From: Nitrosovibrio tenuis
Lineage (GTDB): Bacteria; Pseudomonadota; Gammaproteobacteria; Burkholderiales; Nitrosomonadaceae
NCBI RefSeq assembly: GCF_900109785.1
Contig: NZ_FOBH01000003.1
Location: 346,690-410,689, forward strand
Reading direction: 5' to 3'
Length of the DNA stretch: 64,000 bases
The notes beneath the pieces were generated by a model. The model ran no database searches. It was not told the DNA's origin and saw only the letters and a program-made list of their open reading frames with translations. This document shows, in pieces, positions 37,001 to 44,696 of this stretch. The number at the start of each line of letters is the position of its first letter. Position 1 is the stretch's first letter. The position numbers and the translations under genes were made by a program.

Positions 37001-37940
37001 GCCATCCGACTCTACCCTTCAATCGGGTGAGGTCCAATTCCGGCAGGTTTTCCGCCAGCTGGGCTTTGACATCTTGCAAGCGCATGTCAGCCGTCATTTT
37101 TTTGATATCCGTCCCATCTATTCCCACCCACATACGCAGGGCCCCGATTCCGCGGCGTAAGTTGATTTGCTGGGGGACCGGTAACCAGGCGTACCAGGCT
37201 GCGATATCCGCGTGGCCGATTTGGACAAACAGCCGGCCACGCCATTGTTCAGGAACGCTTAGCGAGTCGCCGGTAAAATCCCCCCTCATATCCATCTGTG
37301 CGGCGAGCCCGGCAGCAGGAATGGCGCGTATGCCGAAGCGATGGTGATTTTCGTGGTTTTCAAGGCGCAGGTTGACCAGCAGTTCCAGCTCTGGCGCAGC
37401 CCGCAGGTCGTCGTGCCACAGAATACTGGCGTTATTGATCGTAACGCGCCTTTGGCGCAATAGCCAGTCGGAAAAGCCGTTCTCGTTTTCAGTCACCTTC
37501 GGGTCAAGAGCAAAACCCGCGACATGGATCACGCCCTTGGTATCGCGCCGCACGACCAGATCGGGGCGTTCGATCTCCATTTCTCGAAAATGAAAATTAC
37601 CGTGTAATATCGAGCGCCATGAGAGCGTACCCTTCAGTCGGTGCAACAGCAGGGTTGTATTACCTTCCTTATCATGCACCCGAATCATGCCCAGCATCAT
37701 GTGGGGACGAAAGCCATCCCAGTTCGCGCTAATTTCTCCTATGGTGACATATTGCCCAGAGGCGTCGCTGATCGCAGATGCGATGTTTTCGCGATATCGT
37801 TCGATATCCGGTAACAACCAGTAGCGGAGCGACAACAGCAGCAGAGAAAAACATGCTGCAAGGAAAATCAAAGCCCATGTAAACCATCGGGCGAAAGTAC
37901 TGCCTCGGTGTGCAAGCGACAAAATTACTGATAAGTTCAA
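34098..37940 (-). CDS. YhdP-family giant AsmA-like protein (TIGR02099)
   Basis: A 1280-residue envelope protein with one N-terminal membrane helix (about 19-45) and a very long periplasmic beta-rich region ending in an AsmA_2-like domain (GRRGQFPKFEPGIGRLFGIFDLRTLPRRITLDFHDVFSEGFGF). E. coli YhdP and relatives are bridge-like proteins thought to carry phospholipids to the outer membrane. The gene uses a TTG start (37940), with GGAAC upstream, as no ATG lies near. It is divergent from glnE and upstream of the nitrilase and tldD genes. Confidence 0.9.
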   Translation of the reverse strand: MNLSVILSLAHRGSTFARWFTWALIFLAACFSLLLLSLRYWLLPDIERYRENIASAISDASGQYVTIGEISANWDGFRPHMMLGMIRVHDKEGNTTLLLHRLKGTLSWRSILHGNFHFREMEIERPDLVVRRDTKGVIHVAGFALDPKVTENENGFSDWLLRQRRVTINNASILWHDDLRAAPELELLVNLRLENHENHHRFGIRAIPAAGLAAQMDMRGDFTGDSLSVPEQWRGRLFVQIGHADIAAWYAWLPVPQQINLRRGIGALRMWVGIDGTDIKKMTADMRLQDVKAQLAENLPELDLTRLKGRVGWQKTNDEKSEGANWYARKLLTAIRGKRELEPVSFSLQIMPTHGEKAGSGKLSVDSLDLKILGDLAEYLPINQPLREQLSAVSPRGEIQSMRAHWNGEWSTPLHFNARGKFTNLSMRKSQYLPSFSGITGNMDVTEKGGSLNLNSEHIKLEVPDALHEPLMLNTLTGQASWSLSPDKSVAFKFSNIYFSNSHAAGLAYGTYHKEPNVPDKIDLVGHLTHADARYLADHIPSGIGGSSREWFEKSVLEGKFTDIRLHLKGNPAELPFSRDGTSIFKVQAKASGVALDNLPGWPKIENISGNLQLHGSRIEFDVSSADTFGTQLSKVKLHIADMAAPEAVLRGQIEADGATQQFLKVAAKYAGDDYGMVLQDNIKIAGNGRLLLKLDIPLSDAGPPRLAGNYEFIDNQLDPGPGMPSLNNINGILAFGDSKIRIENLTGRLLGGPLVINSADTPDGSFHLSAAGKINLDNLNEQTPSRNADSLQLWKRYLRGSTTWRASVRMRDKLVNMSIESSLQGITSNFPEPFSKTAADVVLTRVERKAMGPGRDEVTLSYDGRIAARFKRFQTDAGNYRMERGVVNFGTATMPSSAKAGLTVGGTLPLLDLDQWLGFLKQLNPEVESSPGLTGINVQVGALDFLGRRLNDVTLNASKENGSWYCGVIAEEINGNIMWDPSANGRVVARLNRLIIPSASPKPGIATQTRQQEKDLPALDVMADNFVFGEKQLGQLELIASPHARNWRIEKLHISNPDSSIAVKGVWQNQATPPRVQAALTLESNDIGKFLARLGHPDRVKRGSGRLEGSLSWYGSPQSLDYPTLSGSFKINARRGQFPKFEPGIGRLFGIFDLRTLPRRITLDFHDVFSEGFGFNDISGDIKIARGIAVTDDLKIEGPAAKVIMKGEINLEAETQNLQMLVTPSLGLATPVVGVASMIVSKTLQNATTSNEYNITGTWADPVVTKTSENRKDSAGQEQ

Positions 37941-38230
37941 TAAAGAGTTCCAGTTTTATACTTGGGATGATTTGGTTTTCCCGTGATAGGACACGATGCA
38001 AGCGTAAAATAGCCTTGATGGGAATAAGGTAGGCAGCAAAGTTTAGGGGTTTCCTAAACGAATCTCCTCTTGAGGAGTTCGCTGATTTTCAGAGTCCGGG
38101 CGCCTGAGCAAAAAGTTTTTAGATACCGCCCGCTGTACTTCGTTCCGGGAACAGTACAGAACAGGTAAGGATGCGTGCATGCCTTCGAAAGAGCAGTTCT
38201 TCGATCTATTTTAACTCCGAATTCTTAACC
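37941..38230. promoter_or_regulatory. Divergent yhdP/glnE control region with two hairpins
   Basis: About 290 bases. It contains a 7-bp stem GTTTAGG/CCTAAAC (38041-38059) and, five bases on, a 6-bp stem CTCCTC/GAGGAG (38064-38077). No gene seen. Confidence 0.5.
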
Positions 38231-41059
38231 ATGCATGAACATACTTCTGCGGAAGAAATTATCCGCTCGATTCTGCCGTTCAGCCGTTATGTGCAACGTT
38301 TGCTGGAAAGCGAACCTGAATTATCGGCTGAGCTGGGGCAGAACTTGCATCGTCCGTTGCTTAGAGAGGAAATGGAGGCCTTTCTGAGCGCAAACGCCCT
38401 TGCCTCAACAGATGAGGCAGGCCTGCAGGCTGTGCTACGCAGACTGCGTAAAAAAGCAATGCTGCGCCTGGCGACACGAGATCTGGGGGGATTGGCAAGC
38501 CTCGCCGAGGTTATGGGAACCATGACCGATCTGGCCGAAGTCAGTATCGGTTTCGCTCTGGATCGCCAGAAGATGTGGCTCACCGATCAACGCCGCTACG
38601 GCTGGCCTACCGGTGCCGTGAGTAAATCTCCGCAGGAAATGCTGGTAATCGCCATGGGCAAGTTGGGGGGATGTGAACTCAACGTATCATCGGATGTGGA
38701 CCTGATTTTCGTCTATCCGGAAGACGGTGAGACCAGCGGATACCGATCCATAGCAAACCATGATTTTTTTGTGCGACTTGGACGAAGACTGATTGCAAGC
38801 CTCAACGAGATGACGCCGGATGGATATGTTTTTCGGGTGGATATGCGGCTGCGTCCCTATGGTGAAAGCGGTCCGCTGGTCATGAGCTTCGCTATGCTGG
38901 AAGAGTATTTTTTGACTCAGGGGCGTGAGTGGGAACGCTATGCCTGGATCAAGAGCCGGGCAATAACTGGTCCTGATGCGGAGGCATCTGAGCTGATGGA
39001 AATAACGCGGCCGTTTATATATCGAAAGTATCTTGACTTTGGTGCCTATGAGTCCATGCGTGGCCTCCATTCGCAAATCCGGCAGGAGGTCAAGCGCAGG
39101 GAAATCTACCAAAATATCAAGCTGGGGCCAGGGGGCATCCGCGAGGTCGAATTTATCGCGCAGGTATTTCAACTGATCCGCGGCGGGCGCGATCCCGACC
39201 TGCGCATCCGTTCCACGCTGGCTGTATTGCAGCGTCTGGGGGAGAAACAGCAGTTATCGCATGAAGCAGTGGCGGAACTTTCGGACGCTTACCGTTTTCT
39301 TCGCACTCTTGAGCATCGCTTGCAGTATCTGGACGACCAACAAACTCAGATGTTGCCGGAAAACCCTACGGATCAGGTATTGATAGCGACCGCTATGGGT
39401 TTTGCTACCTATGCCGGTTTTTTGCACCAGCTCGATAGTCACCGCCGTAATATCACCCGGTACTTTGAACATATTTTCGCTACTCCGCAGGAATCCCAAA
39501 CGCTGGATGCGTTCGCATGGTTGGGGCAAGCGAAATCGCAGGAGGGACCCCAGGATGGGATAGAAGCCGAAGCCACGGCCGCACAACTGATCAGGATGGG
39601 ATATTCCAGCCCGCAAAAAATTATCCAGCGCCTGCAGGATTTTTACGCCGGCACCCGTTATCGGCAGCTGCCCGAATCGAGCAAAAAACGTATCGATGCG
39701 CTCGTCCCCGCTCTGATTGAAGCGGCGGCCAAATTCCCGGCTGCGGACGTTACCCTGGAGCATTTACTGCAATTACTGGAAAGCATAAGCCGGCGGGCAG
39801 CCTATCTGGCGTTATTGCGAGAGCATCCTCAAGCGCTGGAAAGGATGGCGAAGCTTGCCAGCACAAGTCAATGGGCCAGCGAATATCTGAGCAGTCACCC
39901 CATCTTGCTGGATGAATTGCTTAACCCCAGCGATTTCCAGAGCATGCCGGACTGGTCTCGCGCAAGGGCAAGGCTGACCCAGGAGCTGGATGAGGCCGGC
40001 GGCCCCGGTGGTAAGGATATTGAGCAGCAAATGGATGTGCTGCGGCATTTTCACCATGCTCAGGTATTTCAGTTGCTGGCACGGGATGTGGAAGGGCTGT
40101 TGCCACTCGAAACATTGAGCGACCACCTGACTGACTTGGCCGATCTGATACTGGACCGGGTACGCCACCTTGCCTGGTCGGGGTTGAGGCGCAAGCACCG
40201 GCATGAGCCTGCGTTCGCCATTATAGGCTACGGGAAATTGGGCGGGAAGGAATTAGGTTATGCGTCTGATCTTGACATCATTTTTCTTTATGACGACGTC
40301 CATCCCGATGCACCGGAGATATATGCAAGACTGAGCCAGCGCATCAACTCTTGGCTTACCAGCTACACTTCGGCCGGAGTGTTATACGAAACCGATCTGC
40401 GACTGCGCCCCAATGGCAGCAGCGGTTTGCTGGTGAGTTCCATCGAGGCCTTTGATCAATACCAGCGAAATCAGGCTTGGGTCTGGGAGCATCAGGCGTT
40501 AACGCGGGCTCGTTTCGTGGCGGGAGATAGACACGTGGGAGACGCATTCGAGAGGACGCGTAAAGATGTCCTCTGCCAGCGGCGCGATTTGCCCCGCCTG
40601 AAACAAGAGGTTTTGATGATGCGGCAAAAAATGCTTGAAGCTCATCCTAACTCTAGCGGACTATTCGATGTAAAGCATGACCGTGGTGGCATCATTGATG
40701 TTGAATTCATCGTGCAGTATCTGATCCTGGGCCATGCATGCAATTATCCGGAATTGACACATAATATAGGCAACATCGCGCTACTGAAGCTTTCTGCAAA
40801 ATTGGGCCTTGTTCATGGTGAAATCGCGGAACGGGCGCTCAACGCTTACAGGGAATTCCGGCGCATCCAACATCGGTTAAGATTGAGTGGCGATTCGGAG
40901 GTGACAGGTATCCCGCCCACGCAGGGCAAATTGCAAAAATTTGCGCGAATCGAAGCAGATTATCTGCGAAGCGGCATTACCGCTGTGATGCAATTATGGG
41001 ATGAGGTATTTGGTGTACAAACTGGTGTACAAGCCTACCAATCTGAATCCGGCAATTGA
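38231..41059 (+). CDS. glnE: Glutamine synthetase adenylyltransferase / deadenylase
   Basis: A 942-residue bifunctional enzyme that adenylylates and deadenylylates glutamine synthetase in response to PII and glutamine. Both nucleotidyltransferase domains are visible: GKLGGCELNVSSDVDLIFVY in the first half (deadenylylase) and YGKLGGKELGYASDLDIIFLYDD in the second (adenylyltransferase). Other marks are GPGGIREVEFIAQ and HDRGGIIDVEFIVQ. Start ATG at 38231 (MHEHTSAEE); the frame also reaches an ATG at 38171. It controls nitrogen assimilation. Confidence 0.95.
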   Translation: MHEHTSAEEIIRSILPFSRYVQRLLESEPELSAELGQNLHRPLLREEMEAFLSANALASTDEAGLQAVLRRLRKKAMLRLATRDLGGLASLAEVMGTMTDLAEVSIGFALDRQKMWLTDQRRYGWPTGAVSKSPQEMLVIAMGKLGGCELNVSSDVDLIFVYPEDGETSGYRSIANHDFFVRLGRRLIASLNEMTPDGYVFRVDMRLRPYGESGPLVMSFAMLEEYFLTQGREWERYAWIKSRAITGPDAEASELMEITRPFIYRKYLDFGAYESMRGLHSQIRQEVKRREIYQNIKLGPGGIREVEFIAQVFQLIRGGRDPDLRIRSTLAVLQRLGEKQQLSHEAVAELSDAYRFLRTLEHRLQYLDDQQTQMLPENPTDQVLIATAMGFATYAGFLHQLDSHRRNITRYFEHIFATPQESQTLDAFAWLGQAKSQEGPQDGIEAEATAAQLIRMGYSSPQKIIQRLQDFYAGTRYRQLPESSKKRIDALVPALIEAAAKFPAADVTLEHLLQLLESISRRAAYLALLREHPQALERMAKLASTSQWASEYLSSHPILLDELLNPSDFQSMPDWSRARARLTQELDEAGGPGGKDIEQQMDVLRHFHHAQVFQLLARDVEGLLPLETLSDHLTDLADLILDRVRHLAWSGLRRKHRHEPAFAIIGYGKLGGKELGYASDLDIIFLYDDVHPDAPEIYARLSQRINSWLTSYTSAGVLYETDLRLRPNGSSGLLVSSIEAFDQYQRNQAWVWEHQALTRARFVAGDRHVGDAFERTRKDVLCQRRDLPRLKQEVLMMRQKMLEAHPNSSGLFDVKHDRGGIIDVEFIVQYLILGHACNYPELTHNIGNIALLKLSAKLGLVHGEIAERALNAYREFRRIQHRLRLSGDSEVTGIPPTQGKLQKFARIEADYLRSGITAVMQLWDEVFGVQTGVQAYQSESGN

Positions 41060-41180
41060 TTGCTTGGGATCGGGCGGCAGGCATTGGGAGGAGTGAGAAA
41101 TCACAATTCTCGTCTTTTATCCTTTTGGTCACGGCCAGCCCTGTAGGCGCGGAGAACGTTTAATTTTTCGCATGGAAATT

Positions 41181-41189
41181 TGCTAGAAT
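41181..41189 (+). promoter_or_regulatory. Extended -10 promoter of ilvE
   Basis: TGCTAGAAT, that is an extended -10 (TGn plus TAGAAT), 33 bases before the ilvE ATG. The -35 is weak. The same TGnTAGAAT form occurs before acpP. Confidence 0.5.
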
Positions 41190-41221
41190 AAGCGGTTTAA
41201 ATTCTCTCCGGGGTGTTCTAA

Positions 41222-42142
41222 ATGTCAATGGCTGACCGCGACGGGGTGATCTGGAGCGATGGAAAAATAATTCCGTGGCGCGAGGCAACCACCCATGTGC
41301 TTACCCATACTCTGCATTATGGGCTCGGAGTTTTTGAAGGGCTGCGGGCCTATCGGACGCCTCGGGGTCCCGCTATTTTTCGTCTTCAGGACCATACCGA
41401 CCGCTTGTTCAATTCGGCGCATATCTTCATGATGAGAATGCCTTATGACAAGGATACGCTGATGCAAGCGCAATGCGATATGGTTAAGCAGAACAAGCTT
41501 GACTCCTGTTATATCCGGCCGATTGCGTTTTACGGTTCGGAAGCCATGGGTATTTCGGCAACAACGCTTTCGGTGCATATGGCCATCGCAGCCTGGCCAT
41601 GGGGCGCCTACCTGGGGTCGGAGGGATTGGAAAAAGGAATTCGAGTTAAGACATCCTCATTCTCGCGTCATCATGTCAATGTCAACATGTGCCGCGCCAA
41701 GTCGGTCACCACCTACGCCAATTCGATTCTGGCTCATCAGGAAGTTGCCCATGATGGCTATGATGAAGCACTGCTATTAGACGTTGACGGGTATGTGGCG
41801 GAGGGGGCGGGCGAAAATATATTCATAATCAAGCACGGCAAGCTTTATACGCCGGACATGACGTCCTGTCTGGAAGGGATTACCCGCGCTTCCATCATAG
41901 AACTCGCGGGAGAGATCGGCGTCCCGGTAATAGAGAAGCGAATCACTCGTGACGAGGTCTATTGTGCTGACGAGGCTTTTTTCACCGGTACGGCAGCGGA
42001 GGTTACGCCGATTCGAGAGCTCGATAATCGGCGCATCGGCAACGGCGAGCGCGGTCCGATTACTGCGAGACTGCAGGCCATGTTTTTTGACTGTGTGAGC
42101 GGCAAGGCTGAGAAACACGCCTCCTGGCTCACCTATGTCTGA
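41222..42142 (+). CDS. ilvE: Branched-chain amino acid aminotransferase
   Basis: A 306-residue fold type IV PLP enzyme that makes valine, leucine and isoleucine from their keto acids. Seen: THTLHYGLGVFEGLRAY, the PLP lysine in CRAKSVTTYANSILAHQEV, and EGAGENIFI. Start ATG at 41222. It is followed closely by a small zinc-finger gene, a pairing common in betaproteobacteria. Confidence 0.96.
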   Translation: MSMADRDGVIWSDGKIIPWREATTHVLTHTLHYGLGVFEGLRAYRTPRGPAIFRLQDHTDRLFNSAHIFMMRMPYDKDTLMQAQCDMVKQNKLDSCYIRPIAFYGSEAMGISATTLSVHMAIAAWPWGAYLGSEGLEKGIRVKTSSFSRHHVNVNMCRAKSVTTYANSILAHQEVAHDGYDEALLLDVDGYVAEGAGENIFIIKHGKLYTPDMTSCLEGITRASIIELAGEIGVPVIEKRITRDEVYCADEAFFTGTAAEVTPIRELDNRRIGNGERGPITARLQAMFFDCVSGKAEKHASWLTYV

Positions 42143-42172
42143 TTTGATGGGGTACATTTGAGGAACCAGCCG

Positions 42173-42379
42173 ATGCAGAACCAAGCTACCGATAACAAGA
42201 GTCGCCAAATCGAAGTCAGCAGTGACGATTTGCCGTTACATTGTCCCATGCCATCGATGTTATTGTGGAATTCGCACCCGAAAGTTTACCTTCCAATAGA
42301 AAATACGGGCGAGGCTATGTGTCCATACTGCGGTACGCGCTACATACTCAAGGGCGGCGCGATGGTTGGGCATCACTAA
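42173..42379 (+). CDS. CHCC zinc-finger domain protein
   Basis: A 68-residue protein of the zf-CHCC family (PF10276), with metal ligands in LPLHCPMPSMLLWNSHPKVYL and MCPYCGTRYIL. It is related to the NDUFS6/complex I accessory zinc domain, but the bacterial role is not known. Start at the ATG at 42173. It lies just after ilvE. Confidence 0.88.
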   Translation: MQNQATDNKSRQIEVSSDDLPLHCPMPSMLLWNSHPKVYLPIENTGEAMCPYCGTRYILKGGAMVGHH

Positions 42380-42563
42380 ACAGAACAATTATAATCGGGG
42401 CAATCAAGAGCTTTCCAAGACATCCCAAAAACAACCCCATGTCCATCTTGACGCAGCTTTCAGCGCTTACTTGGGTGGGAATAGGGTGGGAATAGGATGG
42501 GAATGCGCAAAGCCCTCGTTGAGTTATTGTTAAGCATCTCTATATTCATTCTCATACTTTCTC

Positions 42564-43940
42564 ATGCGCAAGCCACCTCAGGAAATTTTCAAGGCCTACG
42601 ATATCCGGGGCATATTTGGGAAAACGCTGACTGTTGAAATTGTTGAGGCCATTGGTCACGCGATCGGTACGGAAGCACGGGTTCGTGGGATCCAATCGGT
42701 TGCGATAGGGCGCGACGGCAGATTATCGGGTCCGGAACTGGCACTGGCACTGGCGAAGGGTTTACAGAAAAGCGGCATTGATGTGATAGATGTCGGTGTG
42801 GTCGCTACACCCATGCTCTATTTTGCAGCCCATACACTATGTGAATACTCCGGTGTAATGGTTACAGGCAGCCATAATCCGCCGGAATACAATGGCCTTA
42901 AAATGGTGCTGGGCGGTGAAACGCTTGCGGCGGAGGCAATCCAGAGCTTGCGTCTGCGTATCGAAAATAATGACCTTGCGTATGGTAACGGCAGTTATCG
43001 CAAGCACGACATTGCTGAAAGATACCTCCAGCGCATAACCAGCGATATCAGGCTGGCACGTCCGATGAAAATCGCAGTCGATTGCGGTAACGGTGTTCCG
43101 GGCATGTATGCGCCAACCTTATATCGCAGACTGGGGTGCGAGGTCCTCGAACTTTATTGCGATGTCGATGGCAATTTTCCGAATCATCATCCCGACCCGT
43201 CAGTACCTGAAAACCTACAAGATCTGATTCACGCAGTGAAAACTACGGACGCTGAAATCGGTCTGGCTTTTGACGGTGACGGGGATCGCGTAGGCGTAGT
43301 CACGAAGAATGGCGCCATTATTTATCCCGATCGACAGTTAATGCTCTTCGCTGCCGATGTGTTATCCAGAAATCCAGGCGGCCGGATAATTTTTGATGTG
43401 AAATGTACGCGCAATCTGGCGCCTTGGATCGAGCGGCACGGCGGTGAGCCCATCATGTGGAAAACCGGACATTCATTTATCAAGGGTAAGTTGAAGGAAA
43501 CCGGTGCGCTGCTGGCTGGCGAGATGAGCGGTCACATTTTTTTTAAAGAGCGCTGGTACGGATTCGATGACGGACTTTACGCAGGTGCGCGCCTGCTCGA
43601 ACTACTCAGTCCGAAAAAGGATATCGATGGCGTTCTGCATGCCATTCCTGATGCGATCAGTACACCCGAGTTGCAGATCAGGTTGAAAGAGGGCGAAAAT
43701 TACGCATTGATCGCGCAATTACAGCAAAATGCCCATTTTGATAACCCTGAACGCATTATTACCACTGATGGGTTGAGGGTGGAATATAAGGAGGGTTTCG
43801 GTTTGGCCCGCTCATCCAATACAATGCCGGTGATCGTGCTGCGTTTTGAGGCGGACAACGAAGCCGCACTGAAGCATATACAGCGAGACTTCAGCAGAGT
43901 TATCCTGCAGGCGAAACCGGATGCGGTCCTGCCATATTAG
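42564..43940 (+). CDS. Phosphomannomutase / phosphoglucomutase (AlgC type)
   Basis: A 458-residue alpha-D-phosphohexomutase that moves phosphate between C1 and C6 of glucose or mannose. The phosphoserine loop is VTGSHNPPEYNG, the metal loop is AFDGDGDRVGVV, and the sugar-binding loop is GEMSGHIFFKERW. It feeds nucleotide-sugar synthesis for LPS or exopolysaccharide. A dual PMM/PGM activity is typical of this subgroup but is an inference here. Confidence 0.94.
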   Translation: MRKPPQEIFKAYDIRGIFGKTLTVEIVEAIGHAIGTEARVRGIQSVAIGRDGRLSGPELALALAKGLQKSGIDVIDVGVVATPMLYFAAHTLCEYSGVMVTGSHNPPEYNGLKMVLGGETLAAEAIQSLRLRIENNDLAYGNGSYRKHDIAERYLQRITSDIRLARPMKIAVDCGNGVPGMYAPTLYRRLGCEVLELYCDVDGNFPNHHPDPSVPENLQDLIHAVKTTDAEIGLAFDGDGDRVGVVTKNGAIIYPDRQLMLFAADVLSRNPGGRIIFDVKCTRNLAPWIERHGGEPIMWKTGHSFIKGKLKETGALLAGEMSGHIFFKERWYGFDDGLYAGARLLELLSPKKDIDGVLHAIPDAISTPELQIRLKEGENYALIAQLQQNAHFDNPERIITTDGLRVEYKEGFGLARSSNTMPVIVLRFEADNEAALKHIQRDFSRVILQAKPDAVLPY

Positions 43941-44113
43941 ATGCTTTAGACCCTTCCTGCCCTCTGCCCTATTTGGCACCTCTTCAATATGCACGGCCGG
44001 GAGGGATTATAAGATTCAAGATATTCAACGTACTCAAGGTACTTGAGGCTTTGCCTTAACCCTGGCGAGGCGAACGCTGGTCTGCAGATGACGTAACTTG
44101 GAATAAAGCGAAA

Positions 44114-44602
44114 TTGGAAGAAAATATCAAAACAAGTGTTTTGTTTGTTTGCATGGGCAACATCTGCCGTTCACCTACTGCAGAGGCGGTGTTTAGGCAT
44201 CAAGTCCAGGCCGCTGGTCTTGAGAAAGAGATTTACGTCGATTCGGCGGGGACACATGACTATCACGTTGGCGCACCTCCCGATGAAAGGGCTCAGAAAG
44301 CCGCAATGAGGCGAGGCTATGACACAGAGGGGTTGCGTGCCCGGCGCGTACATGAAAAGGATTTCGAGGTTTTCCATTATATATTGGCAATGGATAAGCC
44401 GAACCTGAAGATACTTGAAGAGGAATGCCCGCCTCAATACAGCCACAAGCTAGGCTTATTCATGCAGTACAGCAATAATTTCGAAGGAGTGAAAGAAGTA
44501 CCTGATCCTTATTTCGGAGGGCATCAAGGTTTTGAGCATGTGCTGAATTTGGTGGAAGCGGCCGGAAAGGGGTTGCTTGATCACATTCGAAACAGAAGAT
44601 AA
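44114..44602 (+). CDS. Low-molecular-weight protein tyrosine phosphatase
   Basis: A 162-residue phosphatase with the P-loop CMGNICRS (C13-R19) and the general acid D131 in VPDPYFGG. Members act on tyrosine kinases of exopolysaccharide systems or on other phosphoproteins. The start is a TTG (44114). Located alone between the phosphohexomutase gene and the convergent rne. Confidence 0.93.
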   Translation: MEENIKTSVLFVCMGNICRSPTAEAVFRHQVQAAGLEKEIYVDSAGTHDYHVGAPPDERAQKAAMRRGYDTEGLRARRVHEKDFEVFHYILAMDKPNLKILEEECPPQYSHKLGLFMQYSNNFEGVKEVPDPYFGGHQGFEHVLNLVEAAGKGLLDHIRNRR

Positions 44603-44637
44603 CTATATTTTGTAAAATAAACTAGAGCAGGAACAAG

Positions 44638-44682
44638 AAGCGGGGTCAATAAGAAGCCGGGCCCAATCGCCCCGCTTTGTTT
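44638..44682 (+). terminator. Terminator between the phosphatase gene and rne
   Basis: Stem AAGCGGGG (44638-44645) pairs with CCCCGCTT (44670-44677), with a long loop, followed by TGTTTT. It lies between convergent genes. Confidence 0.6.
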
Positions 44683-44696
44683 TGCAAAGAACAATT